Source: Bdellovibrionales bacterium RIFOXYC1_FULL_37_79
GTDB lineage: Bacteria > Bdellovibrionota > Bacteriovoracia > Bacteriovoracales > Bacteriovoracaceae
Length of the DNA: 64,000 nucleotides
Direction of reading: 5' to 3'
NCBI GenBank assembly: GCA_001770015.1
Contig: MEQB01000039.1
Coordinates: 43,401 to 107,400, forward strand
Shown piece by piece: positions 18,619 through 28,012 of the stretch; within the stretch, counting starts at the first letter, position 1, and the number at the start of each line of letters is the position of its first letter. The notes beneath the pieces are model-generated. The model was not told the DNA's origin. It searched no databases and worked only from the letters and a program-made list of their open reading frames with translations. A program made the position numbers and the translations under genes.

Positions 18619-20811
18619 ATGCATAAGTTAAAAATGATGGTGATTTTATTAATTGGTGCCTTATCATGCGGGTTAGTTATGGCAAAATTGCCAAACTATT
18701 TAGATCAGGTCAAAAGCTTGGAAGATTATCAAAAATTATCCAGGGTACAAAACGGTTTAAGCTTTATCAAAATCACCTATGAATTCACCTCAGCAGAACA
18801 AAATATCTATTTTCAAAATACCCAAAAATATGAATTTCATTTTCCTTTCTTAAAAGATAATATTGCCACTTACAAGAACATCACCTATGCAGATTTTGAA
18901 AATCTGGTTTTTTTAGAAAATGAAAAAAAACTTATTGTCGGGGCGATCTATTATAATGAAAAAGAAAAGGCGCTGGCCTTTAATATCTATTTTGGAAAGG
19001 AAATTAATCTAGAGCAGATTGTAAAAACCAAAATCAAAATTGAATCGGCAACTCCATTTGTATCGGGAAAAATTATTTATATCTTTCCAACTCAGATAGA
19101 ATATTTGAAAAATCAAAAGCAACTTCGGGCAATGGGGGTTGAATCCACTTCTTTAAAAAAGTACATGGATGCCTTGGATAAGGCCATTGTTTATAGCGAA
19201 AACCTGTCTTACGGATATTTAAAAACGCTTACCGCCAAACAGTTTGAGGCCGGTGAATATAATGCCAAAGATATTATTATTTTAAATAGTGTACCTTTGG
19301 ATATTGGACCTACCTCCGGGATCATAACTACCGAGCCGCAAATTCCCCATTCGCATGTGATTCTTCGAGCAATCAATCAAAAAATACCTGATGTTTATAT
19401 TCCAAACGCCATTAGCGAAACTGCCATCGTAGATCATTTAAATCAGTTAATCCAATTTGAAACCAAGTCCGATGGAAGCTATACCATCAAAGGCGAAGAT
19501 CAGTTCACGTCAGGTGAGCTTGCGCAGCTGGCAAATGACTACTTTATGCACAGAATTCCCAACTTACCAACTCCGAAGTTTGATTTGGCGGTGGAGGATT
19601 TCCTGGCCTTAAATGATATACCTGTTCCCAAAAATGCGGTGAAGGCCTATGGTGCCAAAGGTAGCAATTTTGCCCAGCTTGATCTCATTTTAAGAAATCA
19701 TGCAATTGATCGTTTGGATTTCAAGGGAGCTTTTTTGATACCCTTTTCGTTTTATAATAATCATCTTAATCAGACCTTATTATCAGAGGCATGTGCCAAG
19801 GCCCAAAAAGCTTGTAGCAAGGAAAATTTGGAAGATGTTTGTGTTGATCCCATTCAAAAATGTGAATTGGCAGCAGGTAAAGAGCAAACCCTGAAAGCTT
19901 TTATCAAGTCACAAACCACCAAAGAAAATATCACCAAAATGCTGGCAGATGCTAAATTTAGAAAGGCAAGCTTAATCGTGATCCAAAAGATCATAGAGAA
20001 AACTGAAATGAATAAAGTGGATAAGACCAAGATTAAAACCTTGATTAAAAATAATTTTCCCGTAGATAGACGGATACGCTTCCGTTCCAGTACTAATGCG
20101 GAAGATCTTCCAGGATTAAATGGGGCCGGGCTTTACGATTCCAATTCCGGATGCCTGGCAGACGAAGATAAACCTGACGACGCTCTTTCCAGATGTTTAA
20201 CCAAGCTGGAGATCAAAAGAAAAGAAGCCTTGATAGCGGAATTGCAAAATCAAGATCCGATAAAAAATGAGGCGCTCATTCAAAAAATACAAAAATCCCT
20301 GACTGATAAAAAGACCATTAGTTCTGCCATCAGAGACGTTTTTGCCAGCCTTTGGAGTGAAAAGGCCTTTCTCTCAAGAGATTATTACAATATCGATCAT
20401 AGTAAAATATTCATGGGTATTTTGGTGCACCCGGCGTTTATAGACGAGTCGGCCAATGGTGTAGTAATTGCTAAAATTCAAGACAACGGTCAACTGAATC
20501 TTAATATTGTTGCTCAGGTGGATGATATCAGTATCACCAATCCAGAGCTGCCGGGAAGTATTTCTGAACAGACGATCGCCACCTTTGAAAATGATCAGCT
20601 GGTGGAATACAATCGAAATTCAAACTCTAATAGATTGCCACCTGATAGATTAAATGTTTTATCTGAAGCTCAGCTCCTCGAACTTGGTAAACAAATTAGT
20701 TTTATCATTGAGGACATGACCAGTCTGAAGGGCGCCAAACTCATTGATTTTGAATTTATCATGAGTCATGAAGGTAAAATTCTACTTAAACAAGTAAGGC
20801 CTTTGGAATAA
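18619..20811 (+). CDS. Exported PEP/pyruvate-dikinase-like protein
   Basis: A 730-residue protein with a signal peptide (MKMMVILLIGALSCGLVMA). At about residues 233-270, GIITTEPQIPHSHVILRA resembles the phosphohistidine (swivelling) domain of dikinases, with His-Ser-His-Val in the catalytic position as in plant glucan water dikinase. An ATP-grasp domain follows from about residue 335 (VKAYGAKGSNFAQL; RIRFRSSTNAEDLPGLNGAGL; FEFIMSHEGKILLKQVRP). The His-domain-before-ATP-domain order is that of glucan water dikinase, not PEP synthase. Export of an ATP-dependent dikinase is unexpected, so the protein may be non-catalytic or use another substrate. AGGTAGG precedes the start. Confidence 0.78.
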   Translation: MHKLKMMVILLIGALSCGLVMAKLPNYLDQVKSLEDYQKLSRVQNGLSFIKITYEFTSAEQNIYFQNTQKYEFHFPFLKDNIATYKNITYADFENLVFLENEKKLIVGAIYYNEKEKALAFNIYFGKEINLEQIVKTKIKIESATPFVSGKIIYIFPTQIEYLKNQKQLRAMGVESTSLKKYMDALDKAIVYSENLSYGYLKTLTAKQFEAGEYNAKDIIILNSVPLDIGPTSGIITTEPQIPHSHVILRAINQKIPDVYIPNAISETAIVDHLNQLIQFETKSDGSYTIKGEDQFTSGELAQLANDYFMHRIPNLPTPKFDLAVEDFLALNDIPVPKNAVKAYGAKGSNFAQLDLILRNHAIDRLDFKGAFLIPFSFYNNHLNQTLLSEACAKAQKACSKENLEDVCVDPIQKCELAAGKEQTLKAFIKSQTTKENITKMLADAKFRKASLIVIQKIIEKTEMNKVDKTKIKTLIKNNFPVDRRIRFRSSTNAEDLPGLNGAGLYDSNSGCLADEDKPDDALSRCLTKLEIKRKEALIAELQNQDPIKNEALIQKIQKSLTDKKTISSAIRDVFASLWSEKAFLSRDYYNIDHSKIFMGILVHPAFIDESANGVVIAKIQDNGQLNLNIVAQVDDISITNPELPGSISEQTIATFENDQLVEYNRNSNSNRLPPDRLNVLSEAQLLELGKQISFIIEDMTSLKGAKLIDFEFIMSHEGKILLKQVRPLE

Positions 20812-20991
20812 TTTAATATCAGTTGGATATTGACGTATTATCCATCCCTTTATCTATATTTGTTTTTCAAGATTAGCGGTTAATCTATTTAAATTATTGG
20901 AAATCAAGGTAATAACTACACGCTGCATTGCTGGATGGTGTTTTTTTTGGTATGAATGACCGTGCTTAAACGATTATTGATGGAAGCGTCT

Positions 20992-22221
20992 ATGATAGTA
21001 AAAAATATTTTGGTTTCATTGCTTTTATTTATTTGGTTTCAAAATTATGGTTTATCTGATGATCAGGTCAAGAGAATTTGGCCCCATCTTTTTTTAACCA
21101 AAGGTTCCGATTATCAAGAAATGAGCGACTTGATGAGTGAGCGAAAAAGTGGGTATATCAAAGGGATGATGGATATCCTGGTCAAGTCAATCTCTGGAAA
21201 AGTGTTAGATGCCGTTTTAACTTTTCATGATCTGCATAACAGCGATTTACAAGAGGCCCATAAACTTTTGGCCGGTTCATTGTCGGTAGATTTCTCATCT
21301 CATTTAATGCAACTTTTTAAAAAGCATAATATTCCCCTTACAAGAAGAAAATTTATTTTTACCCACGGCAAATTGCTGGATTTCGTTTCTAACAATGGAG
21401 TGAAGAATATCCCCACCAGTTATTTAAAAATGGATGTCGATTATGTTTTAATCGGAGAATACATCGTTGTTAATAAAAAGGATTTGAGGCTGGCCATTAA
21501 TTTAATTGAATTAAAGACCGGGGTGACTGTTGGTGGTTTTAATGTGGATGCCTCACCTGCCAACCTGGCCGCTAAATTGGCACAAAACATCTTTGATTAT
21601 TTTCAAAAAAATCAATCTCCTCCCTTTGAAAATCCGGCGAGTGGATTAACCTGGATTTTAGAACCAGTGGCAGAGGCCTTTAGGAAGAAAGTAACTAGAA
21701 ACCAGGCCCAAAGCTATTGTGCCTCTCAAAAATATCGCTTGCCTTTTGCCGAAGAAATTATGCAACTTTCTGGGGGAGGCAACTATAGTCCTGGTGGTTT
21801 TGAATTAATTCATGAAAATAGTTCCTGTTATTTTGTGGCGGATAATAGGGATATGGATGCTGCTCCATATGCCAAAGGTGCGTATCATTATTTTACTGGT
21901 CTTGATGAACATCTGCTTAATAATGGAGAGATTCAAATAGACTCTGAGCTTCCTGAGAAGCAAAAATGCTATTTTGTATGTGTTAAAGGTGAAGTTGCCA
22001 GTAATATCGAAAGCATTAATAAACTTTACGAAATTCATCGGTCAAAGTGGATCAACGGCATCAGGGTTGATGATAATATAAGAAGTCTTGTCAAATACCT
22101 GCTTTTTAAATTAGATCCGTACATGATGCTTTATAATAGTAATGTAGACCAAAGGTGGAGTAAACGCTATCCGACTCCTGAAGACGGCATCAATGCGCTT
22201 AAAAAGGCAGGTTATTTATAA
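20992..22221 (+). CDS. Exported FlgO-like protein with Lcl/DUF1566-like domain
   Basis: A 409-residue protein with signal peptide MIVKNILVSLLLFIWFQNYG. Residues ~130-205 (VDYVLIGEYIVVNKKDLRLAINLIELKTGVTVGG) resemble the FlgO/CsgG-like fold of outer-membrane-associated proteins. Residues ~210-340 look like the Lcl C-terminal domain (DUF1566): SGLTWILEPVAEAF, NQAQSYCASQKYRLPFAEEI, and paired cysteines. ATG 20992 follows GGAAGCG; in-frame ATGs at 20956 and 20980 would precede the signal peptide. Both domain calls are by pattern; function unknown, probably surface or periplasmic. Confidence 0.6.
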   Translation: MIVKNILVSLLLFIWFQNYGLSDDQVKRIWPHLFLTKGSDYQEMSDLMSERKSGYIKGMMDILVKSISGKVLDAVLTFHDLHNSDLQEAHKLLAGSLSVDFSSHLMQLFKKHNIPLTRRKFIFTHGKLLDFVSNNGVKNIPTSYLKMDVDYVLIGEYIVVNKKDLRLAINLIELKTGVTVGGFNVDASPANLAAKLAQNIFDYFQKNQSPPFENPASGLTWILEPVAEAFRKKVTRNQAQSYCASQKYRLPFAEEIMQLSGGGNYSPGGFELIHENSSCYFVADNRDMDAAPYAKGAYHYFTGLDEHLLNNGEIQIDSELPEKQKCYFVCVKGEVASNIESINKLYEIHRSKWINGIRVDDNIRSLVKYLLFKLDPYMMLYNSNVDQRWSKRYPTPEDGINALKKAGYL

Positions 22222-22416
22222 TCGGGGTTTTTGTAACCCAGATCAAATAACCTAGAAAAATGATTGATCATTTTAAATTGATGTTCGCAGAGCGCTCTGG
22301 TAGGGCTTTTCACTTTTCAGATTAAAAACTTCCCATTGATACTGATCAACTAAATACTTGTCATTATTTCAATTTAAACTCCGATACCTCCGCATCAATG
22401 ATTTCTGGGAGAAATA

Positions 22417-24291
22417 ATGAAAGTGTTTAACTTCATACTTTTGGGTATCGGTTTATTGTTAATGACATCTTGTGATCGTATCAATCTTATTGTGGAAAAT
22501 GGTACTGGTGGTGGCAGTTATGCTTCCAAGGCCAAGGTAGGCATCAAGGCCCATCTCCCCAGTCCGGGATATGAATTTTTAGAATGGGCAGGTGATACCC
22601 AATATATTGAGGATATTTCCAGTAAAGAAACTTATGTGCAGCTGCCAGAGCTTAATAAAGATGAAACTTTGGAAATCAAAGTACAGGCCACTTATGCAGT
22701 GGATCCCGATGCTAAAGAGTATAATTTAGAGGTGGAAAATGGAAGTGGGTCTGGCAGTTATCTGACCTATTCGGTGATCGTGATTGCCGCTAATGCACCG
22801 GAGCCTGGTTATCAATTTGATAAATGGTCAGGTAATATTGAGTATTTAAATAATCCTTATCAATCAAGCCAAAAAATTATTATGGACAAAGAGGATATTG
22901 CTTTAAAAGCAACTTATAAGGTAAAAGTGATTCCCACTATTCTTCCAACTGTGCATCCCACAGTGACTCCGACGGTTGATCCTGACGAAGTATCTGATCC
23001 AGTGGTAATTGGATCTTCTTTTGAGGATGGTTTTTTTGCTTTGGAAGAATTTAATGGAAAACTTTATGCTGGCGCATTTGGTTATGCCAAGAAAAATAAA
23101 GTTTTTGTTTATCCTCCTCATCAAGCGGCCAGTCCTGGTTTTACTACCGGTGAATCAATTTGTGCCATGATGGAATTTAATGGTTACTTGTATGCCAATA
23201 CGGAAAATAACGGAGAAATTTGGCGCAGTAATGACGGTAAGAACTGGCAGAAAGTCTATACCGGTGGACAGCATGTGGGATGTGCTTTAGCGGTTCACGG
23301 GGAATATATATATGCCACCAGTGCACATTACGAAAATCCATCAGGATATATTTATCGAACTAAAAATGGAACCAGTTGGGAAAAAGTTTATGATAGCGAT
23401 GGAGAAGTGGAATATATTAGGGAGATTGTTTCCTTTAATGGAAAGCTCTATGCCTTTTATGTTACCGAACAAGGTAACACTTATATGTTGTCTTCCGCCA
23501 GCGGCAATAAATCGTCCTGGCAATTAACCAAGACTCCCGCCCGGATGTTTCGCACCAGAGTCATTGGAAACTCCTTGTATATTGGAACATCGACCGATTA
23601 TAGCCCGAATACGGGTTGTGGTATCTGGAAATTTGATGGAAGCAATTTTAGATTATTGCAAAGTATTTCAGGTTGTTCGCATGTCAGCAATATTTTGAAA
23701 TATAAAAACGCAGTGGTGGCGATCACGACTAAAAAATGGAAGGGTACCGGAGGTGGTGCGACGGTGATGGTTTCATGTGGTGAAGATGACGACTGGGAAA
23801 AGATATACACATTCAAGGAAACCGAATCATGGGGACTAAAAGAATATAATAATAGTTTGTTTGTAGGTACTAAGCAAAATGGCGGAGGAGGAAAAATTTA
23901 TAAATTCGACAGCGTTGGTTGTGGTGTCAATCCAGATCCCACTCCGACTCCCAAACCCACCCCGACGGCGACCGCCACTCCAGCACCCAATGAGAAATCC
24001 TGCAGCCAGGTTGAAGGCTTTGTCTGGAAACTGAACAAGGATGGAAATACCGCCGTGTTGATTACTAAAAAATATGTCAGTTGCAGTATAAAAGTAAACG
24101 GCAAATCACCCAATGTTGGTGGTGGAGTAATGGATGATGGCAGACCGTATTTTAGATTTAAAGGACATCCCAGTCAGTTTGGAGCCAGTGCTAAAGTTGA
24201 AATAATCTGTAGTGGAAAAACGGAAGTTACCGTGAATATTCCAAATACCGGCACCAGATGTTCGTACTACCCAGGTGGTTGGGGGGATTAA
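22417..24291 (+). CDS. Lipoprotein with bacterial repeats and beta-propeller-like domain
   Basis: A 624-residue lipoprotein (lipobox LLLMTSC, Cys about residue 19). Two repeats follow, each containing ENGxGxGSY and PxPGYxFxxW, typical of the 'divergent InlB B-repeat'. A Thr/Pro linker (~174-193) leads to a region of six or so kelch-like strand repeats (FNGKLYAGAFGY, FNGYLYANTENN, GKNWQKVY, EYIYATS) that should form a beta-propeller. A second Thr/Pro linker and a Cys-containing C-terminal domain end the protein. Likely on the cell surface. Strong Shine-Dalgarno GGGAGAAATA. Paralogue of the next gene. Confidence 0.75.
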   Translation: MKVFNFILLGIGLLLMTSCDRINLIVENGTGGGSYASKAKVGIKAHLPSPGYEFLEWAGDTQYIEDISSKETYVQLPELNKDETLEIKVQATYAVDPDAKEYNLEVENGSGSGSYLTYSVIVIAANAPEPGYQFDKWSGNIEYLNNPYQSSQKIIMDKEDIALKATYKVKVIPTILPTVHPTVTPTVDPDEVSDPVVIGSSFEDGFFALEEFNGKLYAGAFGYAKKNKVFVYPPHQAASPGFTTGESICAMMEFNGYLYANTENNGEIWRSNDGKNWQKVYTGGQHVGCALAVHGEYIYATSAHYENPSGYIYRTKNGTSWEKVYDSDGEVEYIREIVSFNGKLYAFYVTEQGNTYMLSSASGNKSSWQLTKTPARMFRTRVIGNSLYIGTSTDYSPNTGCGIWKFDGSNFRLLQSISGCSHVSNILKYKNAVVAITTKKWKGTGGGATVMVSCGEDDDWEKIYTFKETESWGLKEYNNSLFVGTKQNGGGGKIYKFDSVGCGVNPDPTPTPKPTPTATATPAPNEKSCSQVEGFVWKLNKDGNTAVLITKKYVSCSIKVNGKSPNVGGGVMDDGRPYFRFKGHPSQFGASAKVEIICSGKTEVTVNIPNTGTRCSYYPGGWGD

Positions 24292-24340
24292 TGATTTATT
24301 TTATTAAAGATGATGCTTTATTTATTAATTGGAGGAACAA

Positions 24341-26362
24341 ATGAAGATTTTAAAACTATTATTAATGACAGTGATTCTGTCCATTTTAAGTGCATGTGAC
24401 GGAATCCAGCTTACCGTGGAAAATGGCAGCGGCAGTGGAACTTATGCTTCCAATGCCAAAGTCAAAATTAGGGCCAATATACCTGTGCCAGGGTATGAAT
24501 TTGAACAATGGGAAGGGGATACCCAGTATATCGAGGATATTTCCAGTAAAGAAACTTTAGTACAATTACCACAACTAAGTAAGGATGAAGTTTTGCAAAT
24601 AAAGATCAAGGCCACTTATGCGGTTGATCCAAGTGCGAAGGAATATGATCTAGTGGTAGAAAATGGTAGTGGATCTGGAAGTTATCTTACTTATTCAGTG
24701 GTCATGGTGACTGCTAATAATCCGGCTGAAGGATACCAGTTTGATAAATGGGTGGGTAATGTTGAATATTTGAATAGTCCCTATTTGGCAACTCAAAAAG
24801 TCATTATGGATAAAGAGGATATTTCTTTAAAAGCGACCTATAAAGTGAAAGTGACCCCCACGGTAACTCCCACTCCCAAGCCAACGCCTACGCAAGGCTT
24901 TTCCGTAACTCCGATTGGTGAATCTTATGAGCATGGTTTTTTTATACTTCGAAAATTCAAAAATAAACTGATTGCCGGAGCTTTTGGTTATAGTAACAAG
25001 CAAAAGATTTTTACCTACAGTCCATGGGCACCAGCGAGTCCAGGATTTTCCACTAAAGAATCAGTTTGTGATTTAAGGGAATTTGATAATTATCTTTATG
25101 CCAATACCGAAAATCAAGGACAGGTTTGGAGAACCAAAGATGGAAATAATTGGGAGAAAGTTCTGGATGTGTCTCCTGATATTGGCTGCGGACTGGCAGT
25201 CTTTAATGGATATATTTATGCCACTGAAAATACCCTTGATAGTGCCCCAGTGGAGATTTATCGTTCTGCAAATGGCACCAATTGGGAAAAGGTCTATTCA
25301 AGCGGATCATCAAAAAGATATTTGAAGGAAATTGTGACCTTTCAAAATAAGCTCTACGGCTTTTATGTAAACCTGGAAGATGATTCAACTGGAATGCTGG
25401 TATCCAGCGATGGAAAAAGCTGGTCTAAGCAGAGCGCACCTATGAGATTTATCAGATCCTATGTGTTTAATAATAAATTGTGGCTGGCCGGAACCAAAAA
25501 ATATTCTTCTTCCGGTGAATCCGCAATTTACACTTATGATGGAAGTTCGTTTAAAAAGGTCTATGCAGATTCTACCAAGTCACACATTTCTTATATTTCA
25601 AGCATCGGTACTACCTTGGTGGCAACTACCACGGTAGAATGGAAAGGCAAACAAGGTGGAGCAACGCTGATTCAGTCCTGTGACGGTGGTGTGACTTGGA
25701 AAACCATGCATCGATTTAATGAGACTGAGGCATGGGGAATCGAGGAATTCAATGGTGCCATCTATGTGGCAACCAAGCAAGATGGTGGTGGAGGAAAAGT
25801 TTATAAGGTGACCGGACTTTGTGGGACAACTGGTCCTGATCCAACACCTACTCCAACGCCGACGGGAACTCCAGGGCAATGGGTAAAAGAAGTTAGTCTT
25901 TCCTCTGCGGGTGATTTAAGTGGCGCGGTCTCGATGGACTTAGACTACGGCAGAGACTGGGTATTAGAAGCTGATTTAAATGGTTGTAATGCGGATTATC
26001 GAAAAAGATATTTGCAAGGAAACAATTCCGAGCATATTGATCTTTGGTATGAAGGTTCAAGCATAATGGGATTTAGGCTTTTTAACAAAAAAATCTTTTT
26101 TACCCAGGCAATTAAAGGCAGTATTCGCGGTCTAGGTGCGACAGTTGACCATTGGGCCCAAACTGCTCCTGGAAGTTTTCAATCTGGAAATCATAAACTG
26201 CGAATTGAATATTTACTATCCCAAAATAAAAGCAAGCTTTATTGGGATGGTCAATTGGTGGGAGAATGGACGATTGAAAAAAGAAACTCCGTTTCTAATC
26301 TAACCACACTTAAGTACGGCAGGATAAGCGGAGGAGCATTGAGATACAAATATTTAAATTAA
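24341..26362 (+). CDS. Paralogous lipoprotein with LamG-like C-terminus
   Basis: A 673-residue lipoprotein (lipobox LSAC) colinear with its upstream neighbour over the two InlB-like repeats, the Thr/Pro linker and the propeller domain. The C-terminal ~170 residues differ: WVLEADLNGCNADYRKRYLQG, GNHKLRIEYLLSQNKSKLYWDGQLVGEWTI reads as a concanavalin/LamG-like lectin sandwich. The same core with two different end domains points to duplication followed by domain swapping. ATG 24341 follows GGAGG (24331-24335). Confidence 0.75.
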   Translation: MKILKLLLMTVILSILSACDGIQLTVENGSGSGTYASNAKVKIRANIPVPGYEFEQWEGDTQYIEDISSKETLVQLPQLSKDEVLQIKIKATYAVDPSAKEYDLVVENGSGSGSYLTYSVVMVTANNPAEGYQFDKWVGNVEYLNSPYLATQKVIMDKEDISLKATYKVKVTPTVTPTPKPTPTQGFSVTPIGESYEHGFFILRKFKNKLIAGAFGYSNKQKIFTYSPWAPASPGFSTKESVCDLREFDNYLYANTENQGQVWRTKDGNNWEKVLDVSPDIGCGLAVFNGYIYATENTLDSAPVEIYRSANGTNWEKVYSSGSSKRYLKEIVTFQNKLYGFYVNLEDDSTGMLVSSDGKSWSKQSAPMRFIRSYVFNNKLWLAGTKKYSSSGESAIYTYDGSSFKKVYADSTKSHISYISSIGTTLVATTTVEWKGKQGGATLIQSCDGGVTWKTMHRFNETEAWGIEEFNGAIYVATKQDGGGGKVYKVTGLCGTTGPDPTPTPTPTGTPGQWVKEVSLSSAGDLSGAVSMDLDYGRDWVLEADLNGCNADYRKRYLQGNNSEHIDLWYEGSSIMGFRLFNKKIFFTQAIKGSIRGLGATVDHWAQTAPGSFQSGNHKLRIEYLLSQNKSKLYWDGQLVGEWTIEKRNSVSNLTTLKYGRISGGALRYKYLN

Positions 26363-26364
26363 AA

Positions 26365-26396
26365 AAATATAAGGTTTATCTACCCTGGTAGATAAA
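26365..26396 (-). terminator. Hairpin between convergent genes
   Basis: TTTATCTACC (26375-26384) and GGTAGATAAA (26387-26396) form a perfect 10-bp stem overlapping the stop of the leftward gene. On the minus strand a T-rich run follows six bases later. It probably serves the leftward gene and perhaps both. Confidence 0.5.
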
Positions 26397-26873
26397 TCCA
26401 ATCCAAAGGCGGTAGGCAGACTCGGCAGCTTCTTTTTTTTCAACTGCCAAAGTCATACCGCCTTTTTTATTTAGAAAAAAATCGCAACCAACACCAACCC
26501 CGTATCCGCTATCATATCTGGTTTTTTCTTCAAATGTTCCAATACCAAAGGAGCCTTCCGCAAAGAGATAAGGTTGAATAAAACCTCGATTAATATTTCC
26601 AAACGGATAGACATGAGGACCAGCCGAAAATTCGCCTTGTTGCAGTCCTCCTCCGGTTAAAGCAGTAAAGGCACCCACCAATCTAAAAAGACGAGGTTTG
26701 GTGGAAATTGCAAAGCGTGCCATGGAGGCATTTCCAGTTCGAGTTTCCCCTTCGTCTGGATTATCTTGTCCAAGATTAAAATTAAATTGATAACTGGCCG
26801 TGTTCGTTGAGGATAAACCGACATAACTTGTAGATAACATTGAAATGAATACCAAAATATTGAAATATTTCAT
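26376..26873 (-). CDS. Small outer-membrane beta-barrel-like protein
   Basis: A 165-residue protein with a signal peptide (MKYFNILVFISMLSTSYVGLSS). The mature part has alternating strands with Gly and aromatic residues (YQFNFNLGQ, RLFRLVGAFTALTGGG, YDSGYGVGVGCDFFL) and ends in YRLWIGFIYQGR, consistent with an eight-stranded barrel. No ribosome site is clear before the ATG. Single gene divergent from the hydrolase operon. Confidence 0.6.
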   Translation of the reverse strand: MKYFNILVFISMLSTSYVGLSSTNTASYQFNFNLGQDNPDEGETRTGNASMARFAISTKPRLFRLVGAFTALTGGGLQQGEFSAGPHVYPFGNINRGFIQPYLFAEGSFGIGTFEEKTRYDSGYGVGVGCDFFLNKKGGMTLAVEKKEAAESAYRLWIGFIYQGR

Positions 26874-26985
26874 GATAAGTTAATTGTAATCCAAAAATGG
26901 CAAACCAATATGAAAAAAAGTAATGAAAGCTAAATAATATTGCCACGCATTATAGATGTGGTGTACATACTTGGAGGAACAATTT

Positions 26986-27009
26986 ATGTTAACAAGGAAA
27001 ATACAATGA
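26986..27009 (+). CDS. Possible 7-codon leader peptide
   Basis: ATG TTA ACA AGG AAA ATA CAA TGA (MLTRKIQ) lies behind GGAGG at 26973-26977, and its stop overlaps the hydrolase start as ATGA. It could couple translation or be coincidental, since the downstream ATG also has its own AAGGA. Confidence 0.3.
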   Translation: MLTRKIQ

Positions 27010-28004
27010 AAACCAAACTAAGTATCCTAGGCCTCTTACTGCTTTCACTTAATCTGTTTGCATTCGAGACACTGCTTAAAACTGGCACCCATGGCAGTAT
27101 CTTTGTAAAATTGAACTCATCACAAGCTGACTATCGGATTGATTATACCAAATGGGTTCCGGAAAACGAAAAGGATGATAATCCTGTTATTGTCTATAAT
27201 CACGGTTTACAAAGTCATCGTGGCTGGGAAAATGAAACTTTTGAGAAGTTGCGTGATAAAGGATTCGTGGTTTATGCATTTGACCGTATTGGTTCTGGAA
27301 CGAGTGATAAAGAGTTAAGCGCTGATATGACAACCAGACTTAAAGGACATATTAATAAATGGGAAAGCTTTGTGGAAACTCTTGATCAGTTTCTGGAAAA
27401 TGTAAAGCAGGAGTATCCTAAATCACCGATTCATTTATGGGCCAATAGTTATGGGGCAAAAATTGTTACTGCCTATTTATTACAAAATAAGGATGAAAGA
27501 ATAACTTCAACAGTTTTTACTACTCCTGGATTATATCGAAATGTGGTGAGTATGCCGGTAACGTTAGAAATGATGCGTGACTTTAAAAATGCAGACCCTG
27601 AAAGGTATTTTAAATCTATGATCACTGATAAGTTCAGCAATGGCGGCGTTTGGTTTACTGATGACGAAAAATATTTAAAACTTATTGATGATGATAAAAA
27701 ATCGCTGAGAATCATGACCAAGCAGTTTTTGGTGCAGACTCAATTGATGGATGATTTTATTAAAGAAAAAAGTGCAGATGTTAAAAACTCATTAAATAGT
27801 CAAGAAAGACTGTATGTCATGGTCAGAGGTGACGAGATGATGGATAACGGTAAAGTTTTGGCCCATATAGCGCAAAATCCAGATGGAGCTCAGTCCAAGT
27901 TTTTTAATGGTGGTAAAAAACACAAACATTTTTTGGCGTTTACCGAAGACGCTGACAAAGTATTTGATTATATCGTAAATTTTCTATCTCCTAAGACTAA
28001 TTGA
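27006..28004 (+). CDS. Exported alpha/beta hydrolase (lysophospholipase-like)
   Basis: A 332-residue hydrolase with signal peptide MKTKLSILGLLLLSLNLFA. The oxyanion region VIVYNHGLQSH, the FDRIGSGTSD loop and the nucleophile elbow ANSYG (Ser about residue 147; G-x-S-x-G with the first Gly replaced by Ala) place it near monoglyceride lipases and lysophospholipases. KHKHFLAF near the C-terminus likely supplies the catalytic His. ATG 27006 was chosen because it starts the signal peptide and follows AAGGA; the frame extends to 26940. First gene of a three-gene operon with a papain-like protease. Confidence 0.8.
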   Translation: MKTKLSILGLLLLSLNLFAFETLLKTGTHGSIFVKLNSSQADYRIDYTKWVPENEKDDNPVIVYNHGLQSHRGWENETFEKLRDKGFVVYAFDRIGSGTSDKELSADMTTRLKGHINKWESFVETLDQFLENVKQEYPKSPIHLWANSYGAKIVTAYLLQNKDERITSTVFTTPGLYRNVVSMPVTLEMMRDFKNADPERYFKSMITDKFSNGGVWFTDDEKYLKLIDDDKKSLRIMTKQFLVQTQLMDDFIKEKSADVKNSLNSQERLYVMVRGDEMMDNGKVLAHIAQNPDGAQSKFFNGGKKHKHFLAFTEDADKVFDYIVNFLSPKTN

Positions 28005-28012
28005 TTGGATCA

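Noticed and set aside
22257..22274. AAAATGAT-TG-ATCATTTT inverted repeat after the FlgO-like gene
   Set aside because: Loop of two bases and AT-only stem; too weak to call a terminator or operator.
23930..23990. Repetitive ACTCC/CCAAC DNA in the lipoprotein genes (also near 24850 and 25845)
   Set aside because: These encode Thr-Pro linkers between domains and need no other explanation.
27446..27455. Broken catalytic elbow in the exported hydrolase
   Set aside because: ANSYG keeps the nucleophile Ser; Ala for the first Gly is tolerated in the fold, so it is not evidence of loss of function.
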